Part shown: positions 23,040 to 34,541 of the stretch, piece after piece
Layout: each line of letters begins with the position of its first letter
Numbering within the stretch: position 1 is the stretch's first letter
Origin: Anthoceros angustus
Lineage: Eukaryota; Streptophyta; Anthocerotopsida; Anthocerotales; Anthocerotaceae
Reading direction: 5' to 3'
NCBI GenBank assembly: GCA_010909165.1
Contig: MU008164.1
Location: 1,426,001 to 1,490,000, forward strand
DNA length: 64,000 nucleotides
Position numbers and translations under genes: made by a program
The notes under the pieces: generated by a model
What the model was told of the DNA's origin: nothing
The model's input: only the letters and a program-made list of their open reading frames with translations
Databases searched by the model: none

Positions 23040-24659
23040 CTAGGTAGTATGGTACGTACCTGTAGCAGCAGCACCAGTTCGGATTAGATCGTCAGCGGTA
23101 CGTGGTCCATCTTCGATGACTGCCACCCTCAAAGCCCTCTTCTGCAAAGGTCCATGTGTTGCATGTGAGCCAGAAGGAATAGCAACTGGAGGTGCTGGCA
23201 AGAATAACGAGAACTGAGGATTGCTAGGGTTTCGCTGATCACGCACCCTTTCCCTTGGTGGTGGTGCCTCTGTGGCGGTGAAGTGGGCTGGAGAGTCAGG
23301 AGGATTCTCAGCTGAACATGTGGTTAGGACGGGGGGAGCATAACCACGGGGGAGAGGAGGAGGCCGTGGCACGTGTCCTCCCTCGAAGAAATTTCTCACC
23401 AACCAAACCTCCTGACTCGTCAACTTCATTCCATCCAGAACTACCTGCAACGGTGCCTTACATAGTCAGAAGACGTGATTTGCAAGGGAGGGAGAGGGGC
23501 AAGCCGTTGTTCGGCTAGTATTCATACCAATGCAGAGTCTGCCAGCAGACAGAGCATGTCGATGCGGTAGTTGGGCCGTAATGTTAACGGGTTGCCTTGT
23601 AGACAAAGGGTCGACAGCCGTGGTAGGCTTGTGAGTGCCTCTACATCACACACAGATGCCATGAGGTTGTTGGAAATATCAAGAACTTCCAGAGACACAA
23701 GTTGCTCTATGCCCTTGATACTCACAAGGGCATTGTTTCTCAGGATCAGCTCTCTGAGATTACAGGCCATCTGCCACAACAAGAAGGCGTCAGGGAGGAC
23801 ATCACGGTTATGACGTGAAAAACACAAGATAGCACAGCATCAGGCATATGGCTCATATTCCTACCATGTTGAGTGAGCTGACGTTAGTAATCTGATTAAA
23901 ACCCAGATCCAGATGCCGAAGGTTGGAACACTTTTGTAAATTCGCAACCTCAGCAATACAGTTCCTGCTCAGATCCATGACCTCCACAACAGGGAGCAGC
24001 TGCAACGACTCGTCCATAAGCAGCATTCCGTTACACGGGCAGCTCACAACCGTAAGCTTAGTCCAGGCTTTAGCATCCTGAATCTCAGCAGTCCGCTCGG
24101 CAAAGATATGTCGCAGTGCCTCCTACAGCCGTTGCCAAACCACCACAGATCTTAAGCCTTAAGCCACCCTGCTCCTCACGCCCTACCTAACCAAGCCAGA
24201 AACGGGGAAACAGGGCTTCACCGCAGAGTTGTAGCAGACGAGCTTCTCCAGCGTAGGTCTCAGTTCCAGCAGCCCACGGGCCCCGCATGTGGACAGGTCG
24301 CATCCTCGGAGCTCCAGGCACCGCAGCCGGGCGAAGGGAAGCAGAGTGATGGGCGTGGTGTCCCTGGTCGGCCTCGGCAGCAGGGACACCAGCTTCACTG
24401 CCGTCAGCAGCTGCAGCATCCGCCGGAGCTGCTCCAGAGCCCTGTGGTCTCCCAGATCCGCAACATAGGCTCGCAGATAGTCCACAGGAGCCCCGGCCCG
24501 CAACTGCTCCAGTTCCTCCAGAGATTCCAGCCTCGTCTGCAGATACAGCAGCCCCACCGGATTCAGCTTCAGCACCACCCCGTCCAGCAGCGATCCCGAA
24601 TTCCTCTGCACGAATCGAGCCAGCAGCTCCAGATACCGATCTCCCGTCACAATCGCCAT
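23040..24659 (-). CDS. LRR protein resembling the N-terminus of LKB1/STK11-interacting proteins
   Basis: Four exons (24659-24222, 24122-23865, 23770-23528, 23444-23040), all phase 0 with GT-AG introns of 83-99 nt, give about 447 residues. The N-terminus holds the block A-P-V-D-Y-L-R-A-Y-V-x-D-L-G-D-H-R-A-L-E-Q-L-R-R. It then has E-L-R-G-C-D-L-S and a run of leucine-rich repeats (V-M-D-L-S-R-N, L-R-H-L-D-L-G-F-N, L-R-E-L-I-L-R-N-N, L-E-V-L-D-I-S-N-N). This matches plant proteins annotated as STK11-interacting-like. Those are much longer, and the expected C-terminal part is not found downstream. The frame stops at 23040 right after a strong donor-like CAG/GTACGT at about 23058, so another exon could exist. 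An upstream in-frame ATG at 24719 is the alternative start; I chose 24659 because conserved sequence begins there. Confidence 0.78.
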
Positions 24660-24889
24660 CCCTTGCTTTCGCTCTCGCTGGGCGCCCAGGAAAAGTGTTT
24701 CTCCAGAAACATGACACATGACGATTACATTTTCAAGTTGTAATTTTTAAATCAATTAGGTACAAATTAGAAATCACTTCTCGCTATATCGTAGCTCGCA
24801 CAAACTCGTGAAAGACTGCCCTATTGCCGCTGTAGCATCAAGGCAAGGCAACCCACCGTGGTCCCAATTCTGTGTGCGGTGCAGGGAAA
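24660..24889. promoter_or_regulatory. Candidate bidirectional promoter, LRR gene / RPN1
   Basis: Only 230 bp separate the divergent start codons of the LRR gene (24659, minus) and RPN1 (24890, plus). Both promoters and 5' UTRs must overlap here or extend into the genes. The middle (24715-24790) is AT-rich, unlike both flanks. No clear TATA box can be assigned. Confidence 0.5.
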
Positions 24890-27800
24890 ATGGATCACGA
24901 CGCGCAGCCTCCGCCGCCCAAGCCTGCTCCGAGTCCCAAGGACAAGGACGCCAAGAAGAAGAAGGATGAGAGGAAGGACGAGGACCTGGTACACTCTTCC
25001 TCCCAGCCGAAACTGGTGTCTGTGTGTGCATTTCTGGCAAAATTCATCTCACCCGGAGCTGCCTGCAGTCCGAGGAGGATCTTGCCCTCAAGCAGCAACT
25101 GGAGCTGTACGTGGAGAGGGTGCAAGATACGGATCCGGGAGTGCAAAAACTGGCCTTGGAGAGCATGAGGTAGGTCAAGGAGGTGATTTCTGGCATCGTA
25201 ATTGGGGTGAGGTCTGACATGGGGGCGCGGACAGGCAAGAAATTCGGACGGCCACCAGCTCCATGACGTCCGTCCCGAAGCCTCTCAAGTTTCTTAGGCC
25301 TCACTATCGGACGCTGAAGGCGTTTTATGACACCATGTCCAATCCGGAGCTGAAGGTTTGCAGTTCAGCTTGAGCCAGCTGTTGGACGGGGTGTGTTCGG
25401 TGTTATTGCAGCTTCGTGTTTGCTTACTACCATTTGAATTATGGTGTCGCAGACGTACCTGGCAGATATCATTTCAGTGCTGGCGTTGACGATGGCTGAA
25501 GACGGCGACAGGGTATTATAGCTTGAGAACATGAACTTGCTTTCCTCTGCGCAGCTTGGTTACGTTGCAAGTATTTTGACGGACAGCCTCGAATGGCAGG
25601 AAAGCTTGCGGTTTAGATTGCAAGGGTCAGCAGGAGATATTGGCTCATGGGGACATGAGTATGTCAGGTGAGCGTTCTGCTGAAGGCTGCCGGCTAGAAG
25701 TGTGAAGAGTCTTTTTTGTGGGGTCAGCATAAACATTTTTCATGAGCTTGCTGCTGTTTGCGCATGTGAGCTGTTAGGCATGAATGCGTCTGTCATGTGA
25801 CCTTACTTATCTGGCTCCAGCTCCTGATATTCTGGTCACAGCTGATATAATCATGGCAAATGTTGGAATCTCATGGTATTTTCACGCACAGAAATCTATC
25901 CGGAGAAATCGGTCAAGAATTTCAAAAGCGCCAGGTATGATCATCTTAGCCAGCGCCCTTTCTTCGTAAGCTTGGAGCACGAACCTTTGGTGAACTATGC
26001 AGGATATCTGTGTTAACCAGACCTCTTCTTGTGTGCAGGCTGAGGATAGACCTGTGGATGATCTCATGGAACTTGTGAGGCAGATTGTCCCTTTCCACGT
26101 GAAGGTATGTCTTGTTGCCTTCCTTAGATCATCAAGCAAGTTTTGCACATTGGTCTAGTCCACATCTCTCTGGCACTGCGGACTCCTTTCTCAGGGATTG
26201 TTACGTTTGACCACACTCTTGGCAGCATAATGCAGAGCCAGAAGCTGCTGACCTGCTTATGGAGGTAATAACATTTTTTTCTTTCCTATCTGAGTGTCGA
26301 TTACAAGTTAGGTGTTTGCTTTGCAATCTTGTATTTATTGAACAAGCTATTCAGGTGGAAGAGCTTGACATGCTGATCGAGCACATTGACAAGACCAACT
26401 ACAGGCGTATCTGCTCCTACCTGACCAGCATTACCAGGTTAGCTGGGCTCTTGCCTTGTAATGTCCTCTTCTAGTATTCTGACGTGCTTGGTTTTTGTAT
26501 GTGCATCTTGGACTTCACATGGCTGGTCGATGACACTTTTGTTATTTGCAGTTATGTTCCCGAGCCGGAGGATATGTCTGTTCTTGATCTTGCATATCGA
26601 ATTTACATGAAATTCGAAAAGTATCCTGATGCACTCAGAGTAGCACTTCGGATGGATAATCCTACGGTACCTCCTTTGTTGGGTGTTTGGTTTACTCTAG
26701 CTCAATGCATAGTGGGGGACAAAGATAGCCGTATGTGTGCTGACGCCTTGTGGCCCCAAATCTTTGCAGTATGTGAAGGCTATCATTTCTTCTTGTAAAG
26801 ATGTTCTGGAGAAGTGGCAACTTGGTTATATTCTTGCTCGGCAGGTGAGTTTTCTGGTGCAGAATCCATAATTTTATGATGACAAATATTAAGCACCTGC
26901 TGGCTTGTGGAATGCTCATATTTGCTGTTTTGTTTGACAGTCAGTTCCATTGGAGTTGGATGATGACATGGTAGACGGGGAAGAGCACAGAGAGCTCCTG
27001 CAGGAAATCATCAGCAATAGCAAACTCAGTGAGGGCTACCTAACTCTTGCTCGAGATCTTGAAGTGATGGAGCCCAAGACGCCAGAAGACATCTATAAGG
27101 TATTTGGCCGTCATTGTTGATGTTCAAAGGACTCTTAGTGTGCCTCTCCTAGAGTGATGCTGACACATTCTTTTCTTCTTAGGCACATTTGATCGATGGG
27201 CGATCTGCATCTAGTGCAATTGTTGATTCTGCTCGTCAGAACCTGGCTGCCACACTTGTGAATGCTTTCGTAAATGCAGGCTTTGGGCAGGTAACAGTGT
27301 GTTGGTTTACTCTGCAGTTCCCCTTTTCTATCCATTTGTGCCCCTCTCAGTACGTGTAATTACGTTGATGGTTCGTTTGCAGGATAAGTTAATGACTGCT
27401 CCAGATCCTGGGGAATCAACAAGCGGAAGCTCTGGCAGCTGGCTGTTTAAGAACAAAGAACATGGCAAGGCCAGTGCCGCAGCTAGTTTGGTGAGTGTGG
27501 CTGAGGATTTTTTTGTTTTGGAGTGGACTCAGAATAGGTGAGCTTACATAAGTGATTTGTTTATAGGGGGTCATATACCTCTGGGACGTGGAAGGAGGGC
27601 TTCCTGTGGTCGACAAATATCTTTACAGTACTGACAACAATGTTGTGGCTGGAGCTTTGTTGTCTGTTGGAATAATCAACTGTGGTGTTCACAACGAATG
27701 TGATCCTGTAAGTTTGTGCCTCGATTGAATGTGAGCCCCAAGTAAACCACCCAAAGCGGTACAGACTCATGTTGTTAGCTGCAGGCATATGCTCTCCTCT

Positions 27801-30089
27801 ACGAACATGTGAACAAAGAAGATACGACAATCCGTATCGGGGCTATCATGGGCCTTGGCTTGGCATATGCTGGATCTCAGAAAGAAGAGGTGATGCACAA
27901 AGTGGCTCTTTCCAACTGGGTGGCCACCGTCAAGGAGTGGAAGCTGTGCTTGAGTTTCTGGTTGTACTGATACCGTACTTGTTTGTTGTCTCAGGTTTTG
28001 GAGTTGCTGACTCCAATCGTGACTGATCCCAAAGTGGGGATCGATGTGTCTGGCTTTGCAGCCATATCTTTGGGTCTAATATATGTTGGTTCTTGCCACG
28101 AGGATGTGGCACAGTCAATTATCCTCGCGCTCATGGAGCGTACAGATACAGAACTAGCAGACCCACTTGCCAGGTTCCTCTGTTTGGGACTGGGTCTTCT
28201 GTATTTGGGAAAGCAGGTATGAGGTGTTGAGCTTGCATTGAGCTTGGCAGCAGTCTGTGGTGACTTCGTCCTGTATTTGGCTTGGGGAACTTGTTCTGAA
28301 GTGATTAGTGGAGGTGGTGAACTGCCTGGCGATTGCATTGTCTTTTAGCGTTGTTCCTCTCAACCATGATGGCAGTCAAGATCATGGTGTCCTTGATCCC
28401 TCATGGCCAGGAAGCAGCAGAAGCAACAATGGAAGTTGCCAAGACGTTCAGCAATGAAAAGATCTCGAAGTATTGCATTGTCACCCTTGAGGCATGTGCA
28501 TATGCAGGCACAGGAAATGTCTTGAAGGTGAGTCTCGTTGACAGGAGGCAAATATTTCTCTTTGAAGAATGCTTTCCAGCACTGTGTAGTCTGAATTTCT
28601 TCTTACAACACTATTATTGGTGAGCAGGTACAGCACCTTCTGGGACTTTGCGTCGATCACCTAGATAAGGGAGAAACCCATCAAGCGCCTGCTGTTCTCG
28701 GAATTGCGCTGGTTGCAATGGCTGAGGAACTTGGTCTAGAAATGGCAATTCGGTCATTGGAACACCTGCTGCAGTATGGTGAACAGAACATCCGACGCGC
28801 TGTGCCCCTGGCTCTGGCCTTGTTGTCCATATCAAATCCAAAGGTATCACATGGATGTTTCTTAGAGAGTTAGAGAACAAGGTGTATCTATCCCTCTGTG
28901 AACAGATAGTACTTTGTTGTTTATCGCTCACCCGTGTTGTGTTTACAGATAAGTGTTATGGACACCCTGAGCAGACTCAGTCATGACAGTGATGCGGAGG
29001 TTGCTATGGTACGTGCTTTTCTTGCAGCTTTGTATGTTTTTAGCACCTTGAGCTTAGGTAAAGGACCTGATTTGTGTGACACTTCTCTTGTTTGTGTACA
29101 GTCTGCAACAGTCTCATTAGGTCTTATTGGAGCGGGTACAAATAATGCTAGGATTGCTGGAATGCTTCGAAATCTTTCCAGCTACTACCACAAAGACCCG
29201 AGTCTCCTCTTTTGTGTAAGATTACAGCCTGTCAAGATGGTGATGGCATTTTATCTCTTTGTACACTCTGTAGAGTATGGACTGAGCTCCTTGTTTGTGG
29301 CAGGTGCGCATTGCACAAGGACTAGTGCATATGGGCAAGGGGCTCCTTACGTTGAACCCTTACCATTCTGACCGTTTCCTCTTATCTAAGTATGTGCTGC
29401 CTCCGTGTTCTCTCTTCTGAGTTGAAGGATTGTGGTGCTTCCATATGTGGAGGTGGTCTGTACACCCCATCCTTATCCAGCTCATGGTTGTCTCTGTTAA
29501 TGCCTTTTGTGGTGTGCAGCGTGGCCTTGGCAGGACTGACAACCTGCCTGCATGCTTGTCTGGACATGAAGAACACTATTCTTGGGAAGTTTCACTATGT
29601 TTTATATTATCTGGTTTTGGCCATGCAGGTAACACATCCTTCTATGCGTGTCTTACTTTGTTTCACCTTTGTTGCTGCTGTAATGTGATCTGTCTTGAAG
29701 TTTTGTGCTAAGCTGCTTAGTCGTTTTGGGTGAACGGTTACAGCCTCGCATGCTCCTAACGCTGGACGAGAATTTGAAGCCTATATCAGTTCCAGTTCGA
29801 GTAGGACTAGCTGTTGACGTTGTAGGACAGGCCGGTCGACCGAAGACCATTACTGGATTCCAAACGCACACAACCCCCGTCCTCCTGGCGACCGGCGACA
29901 GGGCGGAGTTGGCCACTGAAAAGTAAGTTCGCAACCAGAATCGTTTCTCCATCGCTCGCACTTGACTTCAGACGCTGATATTGGCGTGACATGGCTTTCC
30001 GCAGGTATATTCCTCTGTCGTCCGTACTCGAAGGATTCGTTGTATTGAAGGAAAATCCAGACTATGTGCAGGACCATTTGAGTACATGA
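24890..30089 (+). CDS. RPN1: 26S proteasome regulatory subunit RPN1 (PSMD2)
   Basis: Twenty-five exons with GT-AG introns can be joined without a frame break: 24890-24988, 25069-25169, 25235-25355, 25453-25512, 25600-25667, 25892-25934, 26039-26104, 26226-26264, 26355-26437, 26552-26666, 26770-26844, 26941-27099, 27183-27290, 27383-27490, 27567-27707, 27785-27889, 27995-28216, 28411-28527, 28628-28843, 28949-29008, 29102-29215, 29304-29389, 29520-29628, 29744-29922, 30005-30089. The product is 892 residues, the usual length for plant RPN1. A Lys-rich N-terminus leads into helical sequence, then proteasome/cyclosome repeats ([21 protein letters not shown]). The C-terminus has the conserved [11 protein letters not shown] block. 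RPN1 is the base scaffold that binds ubiquitin-like shuttle factors. No lesion is seen. Confidence 0.97.
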
Positions 30090-30457
30090 GCCGTTAAATC
30101 AATTTTTTCTGCCTGTTGCAAGTGGCAATGACAAGGGAAAATGTTTTCGCATTTTGGAACCTTTTCTGAAGCCCTCCTGCCGTACAGCAAGATGGTGTCG
30201 ACTAATACTAACCTCCCTCCGCCGGGTACCCTGCACTGTGGGCTCTTGGGTGGGTGCCCAAGGCCCTTAGTGGCAGAAGGGTGCTTGTTAGCAGGATAGA
30301 CACTAGAGTTCATTTCATTGAGCAAGGATCATAGTCTTAAACTTGGGACAGGAGGCACGAATGTAGATGGTGCTGCAGGAGGACGTGTCCTGCACCAGCG
30401 CAAACTGCCTTGTGGATCAACCCTAAAATCTCTGTTCACCCTTATCCACACAGCTTG
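30090..30457. other. Convergent 3' region between RPN1 and the PPR gene
   Basis: The two genes converge and about 370 bp hold both 3' UTRs. I see no coding sequence. After the PPR stop, minus-strand frames do not resume a DYW domain. Confidence 0.5.
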
Positions 30458-33208
30458 TCAGCTTAGCTCTTCCACTAGTCGGTGCAGCATGGCTTCTTGC
30501 TCATGCCTGTGGTCTCCCACCAAGAACGTATGGACCTTCTGCTCATGCTTGATCCAACTCTGCCCCGGCTGCTTCCATGCACCTGCTTTCCGTCTGATCT
30601 GATCTACTTCGTCAGCAGAGTCCCACATGCCAGCATGAGCGTAGATGTTGGACATTAGCACATACGGCGCTGCTTGTTCTGGCTGCAACTTTGCAGCGCA
30701 ATCAAAGGCTCGCCTAGCCAGCGCCACATTGCCATGCTTTCGACATGCGCCAAGCAAACACAGCCATACAGCCATCGTGGGCTCCATCGACATATGTGAG
30801 AGCAAGTCTTCTGCCTTGTGAAGCAATCCCGCACGTCCCACCAGATCAATCACACAAACGTAATGCTCAATGGACGCGGAAATGCCATGGTCTCTGGTCA
30901 TGCTCTCAAAGTACTCCAGTCCCTTATCCACCATACAAGCGTGACTGCATGCCAAGAGAAGGGGCAAGAAGGTGACTCCATCTGGCTTCCAACCTGCAGA
31001 ACACATCTGCTCGTAACACCGCTCACTCATGTCAAAATCTCCTTGACGGGCATACCCCGCAATAAGTGCATTCCAGGACTCCAAGCTGGGGTGAGGTAGT
31101 GAGTCAAAAACCTCCTGTGCATCTTCCATGCTCCCGCACTTACCATAGGCATGGATCAAACTGGTTGCCACGGAGAGGCTGCAGTTTACTCTCCCCTCAG
31201 ATATCGTCCGGTGGGTCTTCCTAGTAGTATCCAGGGCTCCGACGCTGCTGCAAGCTTCCAGTACAGAAAGAAACGTGGCCTCTTCTGGTTCAACACCTTC
31301 TAGTTGCATCTGGGCGTACAGTTGCAAAGCCTTGTCTCCTTGGTCGTGCTGGGCATATGCTGCAATCATTGCATTCCATAACACGACATCCCGGTGGGAG
31401 ACGCCATGGAATACATCTTCAGCATCCTTGATGCTCCCACACTTCGCATACATACTAATTAGAGTGCTACCAACATACATGTCTGACGCATAACCCAGCG
31501 CAGCAACTTGTTGATGTATTTCCTTCCCCTTCTGCAGTGAGTTAACTTTCACTGACTGCCCATGCACATGAGCACTTTCCTCCTGTTCTGCAATGCTGCT
31601 ACATGCTTGGATGCAGCTCACAAAGGTCCGAGCATCCAGCATGATGCCTTTCTCTTGCATTTGATCATAAATCTCTATCGCCTTTCCTCCCTGGCCATGC
31701 TGAGCGTATATTGCCAAAATCACATTCCACAACCCTATATTCTTGCAGCATAGCCGGTCAAACACTTCCTGCACATCCGTCATGCTACAGCACTTCGCAT
31801 ACATACAAACTAAGGCGCTACCAACAAAGGTGTCCGATTCAAAACCCCTCTCAACAGCTTCAGCATGCATCTGCTTTCCCTGTCGGACTGAGTTGAGCTT
31901 TACAGCTTGAATCCCAACATGTGTCGATTCCTCTTTTTCTGCAGCATAGCCACATGCCTGGAGTGAGCTGACGAAGGTCCGTGCATCTGGCCTGAAACCT
32001 GCGCTTAGCATGGCTGCATACACCTGCAAGGCAGCTTCTCCTTGTCCCTGCTGAACATGTGCTGCAATCATTGTATTCCACGAGACAACATTGCGGTGCA
32101 GCAGTCCGTCAAAAACTGATTGGGCATCCCTGATGCTCCCACACTTTGCATACATGCTGACCAAAGTGCTACCAACGAAGACATCTGAGTCAATGCCCCT
32201 TCTAGCAGCTTGAGCATGTAGTTCCTTTCCCTGCCGAAGAGACTTCAACCTGATACGTAGACCATGCATGAATACACTTTCCTCCTGTTCAGCAAGTGTG
32301 CCACATGCCTGGAGAGCACTGACAAACGTTCTATCATCTGGCACGGCTCCATCCTCTTGCATTTGGCAATAGACTTGCAAGGCCCTTTCTCCTTGCTCCT
32401 CTTGAGCATATGCTGCAATCATCGCATTCCATGATGCAACATCTCGTCGAGAGAGGCCAGCAAACACCTGCTGTGCATCCAAGGTACTTCCGCACTTGGC
32501 ATACATGCTAACCAAGGTGCTACCAACAAAGACATCTGAATCACATCCATGTCTCACCACATCAGCATGAACCCGCTTGCCCTCCTCCAAGACTTCTAAC
32601 CTGCTGCATGCTTTCAGTAAACTGACAAATGTATATTTATCAGGCTGAACACCCTCTTGTTGCATTTGCTCATAGCATAAGAGGGCTTCCCGCGCTTTCC
32701 CAGCATTACTATACCCGGAAATGATGGCTGTCCAAGAGAAAGCAGTACGATGCGGCAGACCTCGAAACAATTGCAGCCCATCTGCAAGGCTCCCGCAACG
32801 GACCAGCGTGGCAACCACAAGGTCGCTCAGAAGTCTGTGTGTCCCCAACCCACGTTCTGCCAGATGTGTATGTACCCACTTAGCCTCGGCGAGGGCCTTC
32901 ATTTTCATGCATGCCTGCAGTAGGCTTCTGTACATTTCCACTGGGGGTACACTTCCTTGTCGGTCCATGCGGACAAGAACAAGAAGAGCCATTTCGAGCT
33001 GTCCCTCCTTGCATAGGCTCTCCAGTTCAAAAGGATTCCCACAAGCTTGCCTGCACAGGGCGGGTATCCAGAAGTTGAGCATAGCGATCCCAGCTACCTC
33101 ACAGAGCACACACTCCTCTGCAAGCATTTGGTGGATTGGATTACCTGTCACTCCCGAAAGTCCAGCGAGGTGTAGACCCAACCGACACCCCAGCTTGGGG
33201 TGGAACAT
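30458..33208 (-). CDS. PLS-class pentatricopeptide repeat protein with E/E+ but no DYW domain
   Basis: A single intronless frame encodes 916 residues. It contains serial PPR motifs with recurrent V-G-S-T-L-V-S-M-Y-A-K-C-G-S, S-W-N-A-M-I-A-A-Y-A-Q and R-T-F-V-S-x-L-Q-A-C signatures. Alternation of repeat lengths indicates PLS type. About four repeats carry an extra insert (A-E-Q/K-E-E-S followed by V-K/R-x-x-S-L/V-R/Q-x-G-K), a style I associate with seed-free plants. The C-terminus reads as E plus E+ (V-H-T-F-L-V-G-D-H-R-H) and stops right after L-V-E-E-L-S, where DYW would begin. Such proteins usually act in organelle RNA editing; lacking DYW it would need a partner deaminase. The N-terminus is not an obvious transit peptide, so the start could be elsewhere. 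Confidence 0.9.
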   Translation of the reverse strand: MFHPKLGCRLGLHLAGLSGVTGNPIHQMLAEECVLCEVAGIAMLNFWIPALCRQACGNPFELESLCKEGQLEMALLVLVRMDRQGSVPPVEMYRSLLQACMKMKALAEAKWVHTHLAERGLGTHRLLSDLVVATLVRCGSLADGLQLFRGLPHRTAFSWTAIISGYSNAGKAREALLCYEQMQQEGVQPDKYTFVSLLKACSRLEVLEEGKRVHADVVRHGCDSDVFVGSTLVSMYAKCGSTLDAQQVFAGLSRRDVASWNAMIAAYAQEEQGERALQVYCQMQEDGAVPDDRTFVSALQACGTLAEQEESVFMHGLRIRLKSLRQGKELHAQAARRGIDSDVFVGSTLVSMYAKCGSIRDAQSVFDGLLHRNVVSWNTMIAAHVQQGQGEAALQVYAAMLSAGFRPDARTFVSSLQACGYAAEKEESTHVGIQAVKLNSVRQGKQMHAEAVERGFESDTFVGSALVCMYAKCCSMTDVQEVFDRLCCKNIGLWNVILAIYAQHGQGGKAIEIYDQMQEKGIMLDARTFVSCIQACSSIAEQEESAHVHGQSVKVNSLQKGKEIHQQVAALGYASDMYVGSTLISMYAKCGSIKDAEDVFHGVSHRDVVLWNAMIAAYAQHDQGDKALQLYAQMQLEGVEPEEATFLSVLEACSSVGALDTTRKTHRTISEGRVNCSLSVATSLIHAYGKCGSMEDAQEVFDSLPHPSLESWNALIAGYARQGDFDMSERCYEQMCSAGWKPDGVTFLPLLLACSHACMVDKGLEYFESMTRDHGISASIEHYVCVIDLVGRAGLLHKAEDLLSHMSMEPTMAVWLCLLGACRKHGNVALARRAFDCAAKLQPEQAAPYVLMSNIYAHAGMWDSADEVDQIRRKAGAWKQPGQSWIKHEQKVHTFLVGDHRHEQEAMLHRLVEELS

Positions 33209-34541
33209 GCAGCATAGCTGGAAGAAAGCTCGTGCGAGCAGGCTTCCACAGGTTGATCAACCAGAGGGCCTCCTTCGACCTCCGGTGCCTCAATTGAAGA
33301 TGAAAGGAACATTTTTTACTCACAGTAGCACAATCAGAGCTGAGGACGTGAAGCCAAAAGTGATGGAATAGTGCCACAGCTGTAGTTTGGCACTCCCTGT
33401 AAAACAACCAAGGACATGGCTCCTAGGACTTCACTGGCAGCTGATGTCGGCGAGCAAACAATACAGACAACAGGGTCTACTCATGAGTCTTTACTCCTCT
33501 ACAGCTTAGAACCAAGAACTTGTACCCTGCCGCAATCGTTATAACCGTTTCTCGGCTACCTGGGTCTGCAGGTCCTGTAATAGGATGCAAGGCTGCAAGT
33601 GTGTCAGGACTCAGGAGACGACGTCACCTCTTTATTTCATCTCCATCGCTCATCGTCCACATAAACCATCTGGAAGTGGACCAAGCACAAAATCCCAATT
33701 GCATTAGAAATGTGTCTTACCTTACAATGAGACCTGTCAGATCATTGTAGTCTAAGAAACATAATATAATTCCAGTTTTCTTCATGTAGTAAACAGAGAT
33801 GGGTGATCCACATGATCCAATTGCTTGGGCAGCTAGAGTATGGGTGTTGGCAAGTCATCCAGCGTCCACTTGCACGCACACTGCCTGATATGAGGTTGCT
33901 TCAGCTTCAGCAAATCTATTTCTTTGCAATGTGGCCTGCCCTTCATTCTCCCGCAGCTCTGACAGCATCAATTATGTCGACAAGGCCGGTTCTGACTTGC
34001 AACAATCGGCAGGTTAGGGCATTTTGGAAACAGTAATATTTATGTCCGAGGCACTTGAACTTGCTGTTTAGGAGAAGCAAATTACTACCCCTGAATGTGA
34101 AATTGCGAATGGCTTGCCGGGGCACTTGAAGTCGCTGCTTAGGCGAAGCACATTATCATACCTGAATGTGAACTTGCAAATTGCTTGTCGCCAATCTGGA
34201 TCCCGGCGAGGAGCACACGAGTTGCCCGTGTCCGCTGCACACACCTGTTCCTGCTAGGTGTTGTGGACAGAGTGGTGTGAGGCGAGGATGTCATTCATCC
34301 AGCTCATTCATGTTCAGACCAGGAGCAGAGTGACATGTTCTTTAGCTCAGTTTTAGATCTGAGGGCAAATCGCACGGTCGGGGACACGGACTACTCCTGG
34401 TGAGGAGGTCTATAGGTCTGTATATCCGGGGCGGGTATTGCACGATCTGGATGTGATCCGAGGAGATTCGGAGCTGCTACTACGGATGACAGCAAGTATG
34501 GAATATGTAGTCTCATTCTGACGGAGAGACCTGGCAGCCAA
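33209..34541. other. Intergenic between the divergent PPR and transporter genes
   Basis: No supported gene. It contains the promoters of both divergent genes and a ~73 bp tandem duplication near 34047-34191. Confidence 0.5.
34047..34191. repeat. Tandem duplication, ~73 bp x2
   Basis: Two adjacent copies share GGCACTTGAA, GCTTAGGCGAAGCA-like and CCTGAATGTGAA blocks in the same order, with scattered substitutions and small indels. Confidence 0.65.

Noticed and set aside
32721-33371. 216-residue plus frame
   Set aside because: It is antisense to the N-terminal part of the PPR gene, with no independent support.
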